From Pascua guehoae (taxonomy: Eukaryota > Basidiomycota > Tremellomycetes > Trichosporonales > Trichosporonaceae): DNA of 64,000 bases. Of the stretch, positions 22,170 to 33,040 are shown one piece after another; position 1 is the stretch's first letter; the number at the start of each line of letters is the position of its first letter. The notes under the pieces are model-generated. The model searched no databases, was not told where the DNA came from, and saw only the letters and a list, made by a program, of their open reading frames with translations. The stretch spans positions 62,001 through 126,000 of the forward strand of contig BCJX01000014.1 of the NCBI GenBank assembly GCA_001600415.1. The letters run 5' to 3'. The position numbers and the translations under genes are program-made.

Positions 22170-24154
22170 TCACCTTGCACTGCTAGTACTCGTATCCGTA
22201 TACGTATAGTCATAAGTACTCTCACCAAAATCACTCAACGCGTCGGAATCAGTATAAGCTACTTGAGCGGAGGTCGACGTATTCCGCCATTCGGGGTTAT
22301 ATCGCGGAGGGATGCGCTCGACGTTTGCGCACGGGCGCGGTGCGGACTGTGGCGGTGTTGGACGCCATCGATCCGAGGGCGACACGATGGGTGCTGCTAC
22401 CGGGAGGTCGGGTAAAGGGCGTCTATTAGTCGGACTGTGGGAGGTTGTGGGCGGCCTAGGGAGCGGCCGTCGTGTCGTGCTCGACGCTGGGGAAGTCGGT
22501 GAAGTCGGTGCAGGCGGTGAAGCCGGTGCTACATTGGATGTGCTGTCAAAGCTCAATCTGTCAAAGCTCAACCGGTCTGCCGGGGGAGCGACAGGGGGCA
22601 CTGGGACACGTGTCGCGAGAGGCACCTTTTCACTGACACGAGCAGGCTGGGCTGGTGTCTCTGGGGCCGCGAGCTGCGTGTTCGAGTAGCCCGCCTGCGC
22701 CATTACGGGTGTGGGACTAACGAACGGGAGGAGGGGCGGAGCATGCGAGTCCATGGGCGAGTCGGCGTCTCCCTTGAACGGGTCCACTTCGGAGAGATGG
22801 CGCCTGTGCCGCGTATAGCGCCTCCATGCCAGGACCATGGCGAGTATCACCAGCAAGGCGCCGCCAATCCCGCCCACCTGGGAGTCAGCGCGAGGAGTCA
22901 GGGGGGACGCACTGTGCCGCCGATAATCTTGTTCTTGTTGGACTTTGCGGCCTTGTTGTCGGCGATCTGGTCGGCGACCTCTTCGTCCGTCGGCGGGGCC
23001 GTCTTGTTCCTGCCGTCAGCCTGTTATGTTATATTTGTGACACCCGGGTGGCTGCCACTAACGAAAGGCCAGAGTAGAATGTGACGCTGTGCAGGCCCAT
23101 GCCGATGGGCAGGTATTCCGGGCCTTGCTTGGGGGGTAGGGTGAGGACGATGGTGTACTGTATGGCGGGGTCGAGGGGCATCCAGTTCATCATGACCGGT
23201 GCAATCCATGGGTTTAGACACGAGTACGAGTCCAAACCAGCCGGTACCCTTCTGAACCCTTGGTCTCCAGGCGTCGGGGGGAGGAAACTAATTTGGTACG
23301 GTCCCAAGTCGGGCCCCACAGTTCCGTTGATGGCGACAAACGAGGTATTGTCCGGGACGGAAATGTTGACTTGCCCCCAGAGGCTGTGGCCTACGAGTGT
23401 GGGATACGCGAGGGGTGCTTGGCCGCCTGCGAGTTGGGCGCATTAGCGTATCCCCACGGGGGGGTAATCTGGGTGGTGCAACGTACCGACGCCACCGCCG
23501 AGATGGGTCGAAACATCCCACTGGCCTCTGTAGGTGAAGAATGGGTTGGGGGTGTACGTTGACCCATCGCTCAATGCAAAATATTCCACGCGCGTGTCCA
23601 CGTCTGCAAAGGACGGCCTATGGTCAACGATTCTGACGATTGGCCCACGCTCACGCCTGTGTCTGCATGCCAGTGACAAACGTAAACGAGTCGATGCGAA
23701 GGGGTCCGTTAGGCACGACGCGCAGGTTGTGGTGGTCCCACGGCACCTTGGCGTCGACCAGGACGCCTTCGGCTGGAGGATAATCCGTGTGCACACCATC
23801 GTCCAGGCTAATGGTCACGTTTGAGATGGGATCTACCATGGCCGCACGGCCAAGTATCTTAAAGTCACCCCCTTTGTAGTCAAACCGAAGCTGATCGCCC
23901 TTCTGGCCAGGATGAATGCGGAAGACGAGGTGCGCGTCCCCTATCCCCAGCATCCCCGGTTCGTAGGGTGCCGATACGCCGTCAAATGTCATGTTTTCCT
24001 GGGTCGTATTGTGTCGTTCCAGGGAGTGAAAGGGGCTTACCAGCGGCGAGGCAATGCTCACCGTCCAGTTGAAGAAGATGTTGGGCTCGTACGTCGCCGC
24101 CACGGGCTGGAGGAGCACGAGCGCCGTCGCCACGGCGAGGACGAAGGCGGCCAT
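22170..24154 (-). CDS. Type I membrane protein with proline-rich cytoplasmic tail (paralogue A)
   Basis: A minus-strand gene with several introns starts at ATG 24154 with a signal peptide (MAAFVLAVATALVLLQPVAA). An ectodomain with several N-glycosylation sequons contains the blocks FNWTVSI, NPFFTYRG, LGG, DNTSFVAINGTVGP, LNPWIAPV, WMPLDP and GLHSVTFYSGL. After a short linker come a glycine-rich transmembrane helix (GGIGGALLVILAMVLAW), a basic stop-transfer WRRYTRHRRH, and a tail of about 200 residues rich in Pro and Ser, including RRPLPRPP and RRPLPDLP. The latter fits the class I SH3-ligand pattern RPLPxLP. I know no named family. Its neighbour at 24538-26316 is a paralogue with the same domain order and matching intron positions. 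A cell-surface sensor or adhesin-like role is possible but is inference only. Confidence 0.75.
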
Positions 24155-24537
24155 CGTGATGGGTCGTGCAGAGCAGGAATTCGTCTCAGCTGCGTTGGTC
24201 CACGCTTTTGCTTTCTAGGCGGGGGTTATCATCATTCCTCCCACACAAGAGCTCGCCATTATGGTTGAGAGTCCGTGCACAAGGTGGCCGTAAAATACGT
24301 CAATTAGGTCATGTGGCATTGCGACAAAACATCATCCCGCTCGTCCAGGCACCCGGCCGCCAACCATACCACATTCCCCATCTTGAGATTGTGGCGGTGC
24401 AAAGCGGATGCAACGCATCGATCATAATTAACTATAAATCGCGGAAGATTATTCTTTGCACATGCTCCGCCAAGACAGTCTTTCCCTTCCGCGCGGTCGC
24501 CCCACTGCAACTCTGCACGCACACGCAAGCGCGCGTT
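24155..24537. other. Intergenic spacer between tandem paralogues
   Basis: Contains the promoter of paralogue A and the 3' flank of paralogue B, locally AT-rich near 24420-24460. Nothing else seen. Confidence 0.4.
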
Positions 24538-26316
24538 TTAATCCCGCCGCGGTCTGTACCGTGGCGGAGCGATGGGAACGAGCGCGCCGGCGTCCTCCTC
24601 TTGCTCGAAGGGCGTGACGTCGGGCTCTGCGGCAAAGTGTCGGATACGCGCACCCGCACGCCGGAGGCGTTGCTTGGCACTGGGCTTTGTCGGTGGGGGA
24701 GGTGTAGATGGGGGCAGTGGTGGTAGTGGTGGCAGTGGGTGTGTTGAGGGTGCTGGCGTGGTAGGGTGTGCTGATACGGTTGGAGGTGCCTCAAACTCGG
24801 AGGCTGGTGAATGAAGGTCCGCTTCAGCGTACCCCTTGCTCTCGATGGACACGACTGATGTCAGTTTCTGTACCCTGGCTGAAAATGCGCAATGCTCACC
24901 TGGCCGTGCTTGGAGATAGCCGTGTTGAGTTCTTGGAGAGGGCGGCTCGTCGATATCAAAGGTTGCAGGGTCGACGCGCCGTGGTCGATACCTTGTACGG
25001 CGATAGAAGAAGTATACCGCGGCGGCGATGATGGCGACCCCGCACCCTCCCCCGATCTAGGTAATGTCAGTTGGTAGCAGGGGTCGGGGGAGCTTGGGAC
25101 GTACCGCGCCGCCGATGATGGCACCGTTCGAGGAGCGACTACGGCGAGGATCAGGCAGCGTGATATTACTGAGCGCTCAGAACTGGGTGGCATTGTGCGG
25201 AGAAAGGGGACGTACGAGAGACCCGAGTAGAAAGCGACGCTGTGAAGCCCAATAACGCCCTCTCCCGAACCGAGATTTTGAATGGTCAGGTTGTACACGA
25301 CCTCGGGGTCAAGCGGCGCCCAGAGGAGCGTGACGGGCGCAACCCAGGGGGTACTCGTGTTCAAATCCTGACGGTACACCCACCACGGTGCAGGTATAAA
25401 CTGGGGATCGAGCCAGCCCCCATTCGGTCCTGTCGTGCCGTTGAGAACCAGGAAGGATGTGTTGGTTGGAATGTCGATGACGACTGTAGCGTTGTTCCTT
25501 CCCATCGCCGTCTTGTACGGGAGGGGATCCTGTCCGTCTAGAGGTTTAGCACCCCGATACGCTGGGGCTGGAAGAAGATGGCTCACCGACTCCTCCCAGC
25601 TGCGTTGAGACACTCCATGCCTCTGGGCCTGGTACTGAGCCGTCGTAGAAACGAAAGAACGGATTCAACGAGTCGTTGGCAGTCACGAACTCCTCGACAC
25701 TAGTGGCCACGTCGGAAAACCTCGGGCTGGGAGTTTAGCAAGACACGTGAATGCCTCAGTTTGAAGAAACTTACGCCTGTGTCTTCATTCCTGTAGTGAC
25801 AGTAATACTATCGACCGCCCATGAGCCATTGGGTCCCCCGCTGTAGAATTTACCTATCGACATGCGGTTCGGGCCCCAGCTCATGTTTGTCGCGCCGACA
25901 AGCACGTCACCAGTGAGCGGAACCGTGACATAGTCTTTCGAGAACCGATTGTTGAGCGAAATGTTGAGCTGCTCCAGCCCCTGAACGGCCGCCCCGTGCA
26001 GCCAGCACGCGGTCCCCGCCACTGCAAATGTGACAAACGTCATGTCCTCCGAGTTGCACGTACGCCGCGCAGCCCCGACCTCGAGCATGCCCGTCCCAGG
26101 AGACTCGGACGCGCCATCAAATGTCGTATCCCATGCTCTGCTCTGGCTTGGCTTCCCGAACGGCAGGATGGCGCGGTTGCTCGACCAGATGATGCCGGGT
26201 TGCAGCACGTTCATCGTCCAGTTGAACAACAGGTTCGGAGCAAAGTCCTCAGATACTGCGGCCGCCAGTCGAGCGATGCCGAGCACGGCCGCTGCCACGA
26301 GCACGGTGCTCTTCAT
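24538..26316 (-). CDS. Type I membrane protein (paralogue B)
   Basis: Starts at ATG 26316 with a signal peptide (MKSTVLVAAAVLGIARLAAA). The ectodomain matches paralogue A block by block: FNWTMNV, TTFDGASESPGTGMLEVG, GMKTQA, NPFFRFYDG, STQLGG, TNTSFLVLNGTTGP, STPWVAPV, WAPLDP and GLHSVAFYSGL. A glycine-rich membrane helix (GGAIGGGCGVAIIAAAVYFF) precedes RRTRYRPRR and a tail of about 130 residues with HPLPPLPPLPP and a final PPRYRPRRD. Introns fall at the same places as in A, for example after the TQ-A codon following the first ectodomain block. The gene lies head-to-tail with A, so this is a tandem duplication. Family unknown. Confidence 0.75.
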
Positions 26317-27130
26317 CGTGGAGGAAGGTGTTGTTGAAGACAAACTCAACATTTACATTCTAGTATCTCTACTGGAATAATAAGGACACATGACTCGAAG
26401 TGAGCGCGCCCGAACGTCCTTGTCCATGTCCATGCCGTCACGGCACTGCCACAATGAAGCATATTGCCACAGTCGTTTCAGGTACCCGCCATTGTCGGCC
26501 GGCCATTCCGCGGCACCCGGAAGCTTTTGGAGCTCCTGGCTCGCGTGGTAGTACTCTAGCCCAAAGTCTTGCTAGTCTTGCAAACCTGCCCTAGCCCGGT
26601 TAGGACCAGCTGGTTATACCGAAGAAAGAACACGCGTCCTTGTCGTAAACGTCCAAAGCCATGAACGGCGTGCAAGCAAGCCCGAAGTTGAGCACTCGTA
26701 GGCTGGGAGTTGTGCATGGGTATCGTGTGATTTTGCTCTCGACTCCACTCCAGGGAACGCTCATCTCTTGTCGGCCGGCGGTTGCCCCATTCCCCACTTT
26801 TCACCCTGGAGGATCGAAAATGTGGGGGTGGCTGAAATAGACGAGTGGTGCGGTGCGAAAAAAACGTCATTAGAAAACTGTATTGCACCAAGTGTGCGCG
26901 GCCAATAGAACCCGCGTACCCGCGCGCCTGAGCTTTCTTTCTTTTATGTGCGCCGCCCCTCCTATCTCTGGCTCGATTCAGACCGCGCCGCCCCGCGCGG
27001 CAGCATACCGGCCCAGGCCCCTGCGGGTTCACCCACCCACCCACCCGGGTAACAGTAACGCTCGAACCTCTTCGCTTCAAAGAGAGCTAGACGCCACCAG
27101 TTGCTTGGTTTCTCTTCTGTCCATCACACC
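26317..27130. promoter_or_regulatory. Divergent promoter region
   Basis: The spacer between minus-strand paralogue B and the plus-strand aminopeptidase must contain both promoters. No specific motif recognised. Confidence 0.4.
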
Positions 27131-28849
27131 ATGCACCTCGCCTCGCTCATCGTCCCCCTCCTCCCACTCCTTTCGGCCGTACAGGCCATCCCCGCTCCGC
27201 CGGCGCAAGGCGACACGCAGGCCGTGCTCGCCGCCGGCGAGGGGGACATTAAGATCAATCTCGACCTCAACGACCTCCGACTCGTGCAGTTTGCAGAGGA
27301 CGAACCGCCCGTGTACGTCGGAGCGGGGCTTGGCTCGCACTTGCTGGTGGGACTGCCGCGGCCGGGGACTGATGGAACAGGTGGATCACCGAGCTCGAAA
27401 AGATTGAGGCCAAGGGCGCTGGGCGCCGGTTCATGGACATGTGAGTGAGGTTTTGGCCACTGGCCCGATGGCGGCGGACCGTGCTCACCGAGACAGCACC
27501 GACACCCCAACTCTCGGCATCTCGAGCTTCCTCACGCCGGCGACTGCGAAGAAGTACAGTGAGTACAGGCACTGGTTCGCGTAGCCGTGGTGCGCGGCGA
27601 CAGTCTCGTCGTCGCCGCGGTGTACAGCGGGCCAATAGATTGCGATCGGGAGATGACAATCGTATCTATCGCCGAGCTCGGAGCAGATCTTGCCTATCAG
27701 CCACCTGTACCCCTGATGTCTTGAACGCGCGCCGCCAACTGCCCACCGTACCGTGCTGACTCGCGTAGCCTTCCCAAAGCCAGGCAAGGGAAAGCGCAGC
27801 GGAGAGATCAAGGACTTGTACAAGGGCTTCTCGCTCTCGCACATGAAGGACTTCCTCAAGGAGTTCACTGGCTTCCGCACCCGCTACTACCGCTCAGACA
27901 CTGGGCGCCAGTCGCAAAAGTTCCTCCTCTCGACCATCAAGGAGGTGAGTCAGGAGACAGGACGGGCGCTGGATGGCTGTTGGGCGGAAGACTGCCCTGT
28001 CGCGGGCGCGCACGACATGGCGCGTTGGTAGCTAGCTCCCGCTAACCCTGCAGATTGGACGCAACTACCCGGACCTTGACATCACCGAGTTTGAGCACTC
28101 GTGGGGCCAGAACAGCATCATTGTGCGCTTCCCGACCACGGGTGCCAAGGAGGAGCCAGCGGCGATTGTCGGCGCGCACCAGGACTCGACCAACATGTGG
28201 CCATTCCTGCCTGCGCCCGGCGCCGACGACGATGGATCGGGCACGACGAGCACCCTCGAGGCGTTCCGCGCCCTCGTCAATGCAAACTACACGCCGTCGA
28301 CGCCGCTCGAGTTCCACTGGTTCTCGGCAGAGGAGGGCGGTCTTCTTGGCTCGCAGGCTGTTGCCAAGGCCTACGAAGAGTCGGGACGCAAGGTCAAGGC
28401 CATGATCCAGATGGACATGACCGCGTGGGTTAAGCAGGGTACCCAGGAGTCTGTCGGTATCGTCCAGGACTTTGTGGACCCCGACCTTACCGTCTTCGTT
28501 GAGCAGCTCGTGGACAAGTACCGTGAGTGGATAGATGCGCGCGGCATAGATGGCCATAGACCATGGGCTCCTTGTCCGCCATACCCTTACCCCCACCACC
28601 CTGAGCTTTGCCTAACTCCCAGTCGACATTCCGTTTGTGCGCACCCAGTGCGGCTACGCCTGCAGCGACCACGCCTCGTTCTCCAAGGCCGGATACCAGA
28701 GCGCATTCTCGATCGAGTCCAAGTTTGAGGACTCGAACAAGAACATTCACTCGACGTCGGACACGATTGACCACCCGGAATTCTCCTTCCCGCACATGCG
28801 CGAGTTTTCCAAGCTTGCGGTCGCGTTTGCCGTCGAGCTCTCGGGCTGA
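27131..28849 (+). CDS. LAP1: Secreted leucine aminopeptidase, peptidase family M28
   Basis: Six exons (27131-27312, 27381-27440, 27497-27558, 27769-27944, 28054-28522, 28623-28849) give 391 residues. A signal peptide ([19 protein letters not shown]) is followed by a propeptide-like segment and the catalytic M28 domain. Metal ligands and catalytic residues are visible: His in VGAHQDSTN, bridging Asp in [10 protein letters not shown], Glu-Glu in [12 protein letters not shown], Asp in MIQMDMTAW, and His in KNIHSTSDT near the end. A Cys pair in [11 protein letters not shown] is also typical. Fungal Lap1 enzymes are zinc exopeptidases secreted to remove N-terminal residues, especially Leu, from peptides; the length agrees. 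It lies between the membrane-protein pair and a region with an amino-acid permease. Confidence 0.93.
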
Positions 28850-29362
28850 GCGGCTGCGCCGCGCCGCCGCGTAGACGTCGCGCAAGGGGCGCAGCTGGTG
28901 GGGTGATCGTATGCTTACACGCCCCCGCTGGCCGCTTTCCCTTCCTCGGTGTCTTCCGGCATGAGGGTGCGAGAGGCCCGGCAGACCGTATGCTTGCACG
29001 GAATGCCCCGCCGCTCCACCCTCGTCGTGAGCGCCCCACCTCCCCGGGCGTTCCTTCCATCTTATATAGCCTGTACCTCGTCGGACGGAGCGCTAGACTC
29101 TCCCTCACGGATCGTATCACCTTGCAAACTCTGAACAGTCACCAGTATACAAGTCTGAGATGTATTCTTTACACCATGATGGGTGGCGTTGGCTGCATCC
29201 GCCGTGAACCCAAACGTCAAGCTGTGCTGGTGCGCAAGAAGGACTCGAAATGAATCGCATTTGATGGGCAAGCCATCCGTGTACAGTAAGAATAACCAAG
29301 CAATGCATCGTAACCAAAACTGAGCCATTTATAACCCCATGTTCTTTTTCACTCGCCCTACT
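28850..29362. other. Convergent intergenic spacer
   Basis: 3' flanks of the aminopeptidase and of the minus-strand oxidoreductase remnant. No gene seen. Confidence 0.4.
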
Positions 29363-30165
29363 CTACAACCGCCCCTGTTCGCGCGGCCGGAGGCGAAGGC
29401 CAGAGACTGGGTAGTCGACGGGGTTGAGGGCACGCTGACGAGCGCGCTCGAGGCGCTCGGGGGTGATTTCAAAAGTGCGTGGAACCCTGTCATCCCAGTG
29501 ACCCGACTTGAGATGGTTTGCAAGACCGCGTGTAACGTTGTGAATGCGCGCCATGCCGTGGCCGTTGTATCCTGCAGCGACCCATATGCCAGGGCGTCCT
29601 GGGACGGGCCCCACAAGGGGCAGGAGGTCGACCGACTGACAGATGATTCCTGTACTCGTCAGCCGTGGCACAAGCACATGCCCGACGCAGGCAATAGACT
29701 CACCCGACCAGCACTTTGTGAGGCCCTCGCCGTCGGCCTCGTTGCCCCAGCCCGCGTACGAGTCGCGACAGTAGCCCGCGAGCCACCTGCGTACTGGTGG
29801 CAGCACGATGCTGTCGTCGACGCCGTACATGTCAGTCGGCTTGATGACGCGAGAAAAGAGGGCGATGGGATACGGCCCCAAGACGATTCCGCTTGGGTGT
29901 TTGGATCAGGTACGGCCCGTCCTCGAACGCAAATGCCGTCTTTAGAGCTGGGGGGCCGGCGTACGTCGTGGGGGGGGGGGGGGGGGCTTACCAGTGCCCA
30001 ATGGGACAGTACCCGCACAAGGCTGCCCTTTGTAAGCCATCCTGCTTCAGACCTTTATATTGTTGACATTTTTCTGACTCACATGTTGTCCAGCTCTGGC
30101 AGGATGTGGCGCGTGTAGGCGTTTGTGGTGACAATGACATTCCCGACCGTGAGCCTCCCGCCCGC
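29363..30165 (-). pseudogene. 5'-truncated, frameshifted FAD-dependent oxidoreductase (DAO type)
   Basis: Only the C-terminal half of a DAO-family FAD oxidoreductase is present. Read on the minus strand: NVIVTTNAYTRHILPELDN, intron, YKGQPCAGTVP, intron (holding a 17-base G/C homopolymer), KTAFAFEDGPYLIQTP, then SGIVLGPYPIALFSR, YGVDDS, YAGWGNEADGEGLTKCWSG, intron, IICQSVDLLPLVGPVPGRPG, WVAAGYNGHGMARI and a tail to the stop at 29363. Between LIQTP and SGIVLG the frame is broken by one extra base (near 29895-29905). The FAD-binding N-terminal half, with its GxGxxG loop, is missing. Beyond about 30165 an in-frame stop appears, and the plus strand already codes for the permease N-terminus. Splice sites are otherwise intact, so decay may be recent. 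Confidence 0.7.
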
Positions 30166-30203
30166 CGCCCTCTACAGCCGCCGTGTCGTCTGCATTGTGC
30201 CCC

Positions 30204-32302
30204 CTGTCTGAGAAAGCAAGTATCACAAACGTCGGGATCCAGGACGTCGTCGCCTTTGACGAGCCTACGGGCCTGGAGGGCACTGTACTGTACGCGACCT
30301 TCACGACGAGACCGGAACCGTGCGAGGTCTCAAGGCGCGGCACATCCAGCTGACCGGTGAGGTGTCTAGTTTATGCTGCTCTTGACGTACCCCACCCAGG
30401 TATCGGCGCCGCTGTGGGCACTGGTCTCTTTATCGGGTCTGCCCGCGCTCTTACCTATGCTGGCCCACTGGGATACCTGCTCGGATACTCTTTATACTCT
30501 GCAGTTATCTGGGGTATATCACTTTGTCCCCTGGCAAGCAGACAAAAAGCTGATTGCTGAGGCGTCTGTCTCGGTTCTAGAGAGATGGCAGCCTTCATGC
30601 CTATCCGGGGAGGGCATATTGCTTGGGCAAGACTCTACCTCGACCCCGCCTTCTCGTTTGCCATTTGCTGGAATTTCTTCTACGCTGCTACCATGTCAGT
30701 GCCCTTGTCGTAAAGCCCCGTTGCAGTCGCTCACCTCGTCACAGGTTCGCATGCGCCGACATTATTGCCGTGTGTGGCTTGATGGAGTATTGGGTACATG
30801 TAAATTGTGCGGTCTGGATTGTCATGGTGCTGGTGATCGTTACATTACTCAATGGTAAGAGCTCCGTGACGTCGTCTGTAAACTTACAATTATAGTGTTC
30901 CACGTAAAATTCTACGGCGAGAGCGAGTTCTACTTTGCGTCTGGAAAGGTTATCCTTATAACTGGCCTGATCTTCATGTCGTTCATTGTCATGCGTGGAG
31001 GCAACCCCAAACACGACAGGAGCGTCTTTCGATACTGGAAGGACGTAAGTGAAGTGTTTTCTTTAAGTTACCGAGCACTTGCTGACATTCAGCCCGGTCT
31101 GATGGCAGAATATCACAGCACTGGAGCCCTTGGTCGGTTCCTTGGTTTCTGGCAGGTCTTTAAACTTGCAGCCTTCGCCATCGGCGGACCAGAGGGCATG
31201 GTCATGTGTGCTGCAGAGGCCGTTCAACCACACAAGTCACGTCCCAAGGCGGTCAAGTCGATCGTATTCCGCATGGCCGTCTTCTTCATCCTGGGCGCAC
31301 TCTGCATTGGCGTGCTTGTTCCCTACAATGACCCTGTGCTCGAGGAGGCTATTGCAACAGGTGTTGGCTCGAACGCCTCTGCCTTTGTCGTGGGCATGAA
31401 GCGCGTCGGGATTAAGGTTCTCCCAGACATCTTGTGAGTCTCCAAGCCCCGGCCTCCCCCCTCTCCGACTTTTGTCCGTGTTCGCTGACAGTTTACAGTA
31501 ATGCCATGGTTATTACCTCGGCCCTATCGTGCACCAACGGCTATGCTTACATTGCCACGCGTATCCTTCACTCCCTTGCTAGCCGAGGCGAGGCGCCTCG
31601 ATTATTCGCCCGCACGACCAAGCGCGGTGTACCCATTTACGCATTCTGCGTTGTCTTTGGCATCCTATGCCTCAGCTTCATGCAACTCAGCACCAACGGT
31701 TCGACAATCTTTGGTTGGTTTATCAACCCTAGCAGTGTTGCCAGTAGTGAGCCCTCCATCGCGACTCCCCAGCCCACCTCGCAGTCATCAACTTTGTCTC
31801 CATGTGCTTCCTGGCCATCAGGTTCCGGGCAGCTCTCAAAGCCCAGGGCTACGACGCCAAGAAGTTCCTCCCATGGTCCACACGGTTTACCGTCCCTTGG
31901 TGCTACTTTTCGCTCTGCTTCCTCATCATCATTGGCGTCTTCCAGGGATGGGAAGTTTTCACAACAGTGAGTGAGACAGTTGGACATTTCCTAGACGAGT
32001 GTTGTTTACTCACACACGCCAGGGTAATTGGGACGTGCAAGAGTTCCTGACATGCTATTTCGGCATTGCGTTTGTCCTCATCTTGTTCCTCTTCTGGAAG
32101 TTTAAGAATAAGACCAAGCTCATCGCCCTCAAGGACATTGATTTTACGTACCGTCTTGCCGAGTTTGATGCGCTCGACGAGTACAACCAAGAGCAGTGAG
32201 TTCTTTGATGTCAATAGGTCAATTCGAGTGTCCCCATCTAATGTTCACAGCCCTCCTGTGTCCACAACGGCGTGGAACCGCTTCCTCGACAAGATCTTCT
32301 AG
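30204..32302 (+). CDS. Amino-acid permease, 12-TM APC family; 5' end probably damaged
   Basis: Multiple exons encode a fungal amino-acid permease. Conserved pieces are RGLKARHIQL, GTGLFIGSA (TM1), EMAAFMPIRGG, FAICWNFFYAAT, GGNPKHDR, KLAAFAIGGPEGMVMCAAEA, FVVGMKRVGIKVLPDIL, SCTNGYAYIATRILHSLA, a series of later helices, and the tail DEYNQEH...FLDKIF ending at 32302. It would import amino acids by proton symport at the plasma membrane. The 5' end is odd. The conserved N-terminal frame has no ATG; CTG-TCT-GAG at 30204 stands where ATG would be expected. A tandem TGTACTGTAC at 30284-30293 shifts the frame unless one 5-base copy is removed. All downstream introns splice in phase. Either the gene is a young pseudogene or it has an unrecognised first exon. 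Confidence 0.7.
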
Positions 32303-33040
32303 TGATACCTCACGGTTTGCAGTACTGCCCAGTACTGTCAATTGCTGTATCAGTGGTTTCCCGCAGAGTCCGTGGTAGTCATGCGAGGAAAAACGTAGGA
32401 AAACGTTTATGTAAATCAAACATGTAAGGCGTACAAATGCGTGGATAGTAGATAGGGGACCTACTTTAGAAAGGCAAGAGTGAAGATGGTGACCAGGGTC
32501 AGAATTGCGCACTCAAGAGAAGTGCTCGATGCAAAGCATTTGTGCTGAAGTAGTTCCTCGGGTCCGAGGGACCTCGCCGTCTAGTTGGGATGCATTATTC
32601 GTTATCAGCGCACAGCCTGTATCTGATATGGAGTGCCGGTATTAGCGAGGTAATTATGACGTGGCTTTTGATAAGGCTGTGTGCCAAGATCGATGCCGAG
32701 GCTCTGTCCCTGGATTTGCCGGCCGAATACAAGGTTTGTGCGTCATGACTCGACACGACCCAAAAATAAAAGCAAAGGGCCACCTGCACCCACGAGCCCA
32801 CGCACGAGCAGGCAATCAGGCCGCCAAAGTGGCCGAGAAACGTGGTTTGAACCCGACCGAGTCGCCGCCACTAGGCCACTGACACCATGCGGTCATTTTG
32901 GCCCTCGCCTCGTAGTGTGCAACAAATCCTTCACCAGCTCGCAGAGACGCACATGGAAAACTAACTAGAGTCTCTCTTTCTTTCCCACAAACTCAAGACC
33001 TTTTGTCATCTGCCTCGACCCCGTTGGCCAGCGCGCAAAC
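32303..33040. promoter_or_regulatory. Intergenic region upstream of the CDF gene
   Basis: Contains the permease 3' flank (AT-rich) and the CDF promoter. A tRNA-like A-box/B-box pair on the minus strand near 32835-32885 is too closely spaced to be a tRNA. No gene seen. Confidence 0.4.

Noticed and set aside
30284..30333. 50-nt intron (GTACTG...CTCAAG) that would restore the permease frame
   Set aside because: It would remove RGLK, one of the most conserved N-terminal motifs of fungal amino-acid permeases, and has a weak donor; a 5-base duplication explains the frame better.
32835..32885. Minus-strand A-box-like (TGGCCTAGTGG) and B-box-like (GGGTTCAAACC) sequences suggesting a tRNA
   Set aside because: The boxes are only about 13 bases apart and no acceptor or anticodon stem forms, so it is not a tRNA; at most a chance match or fragment.
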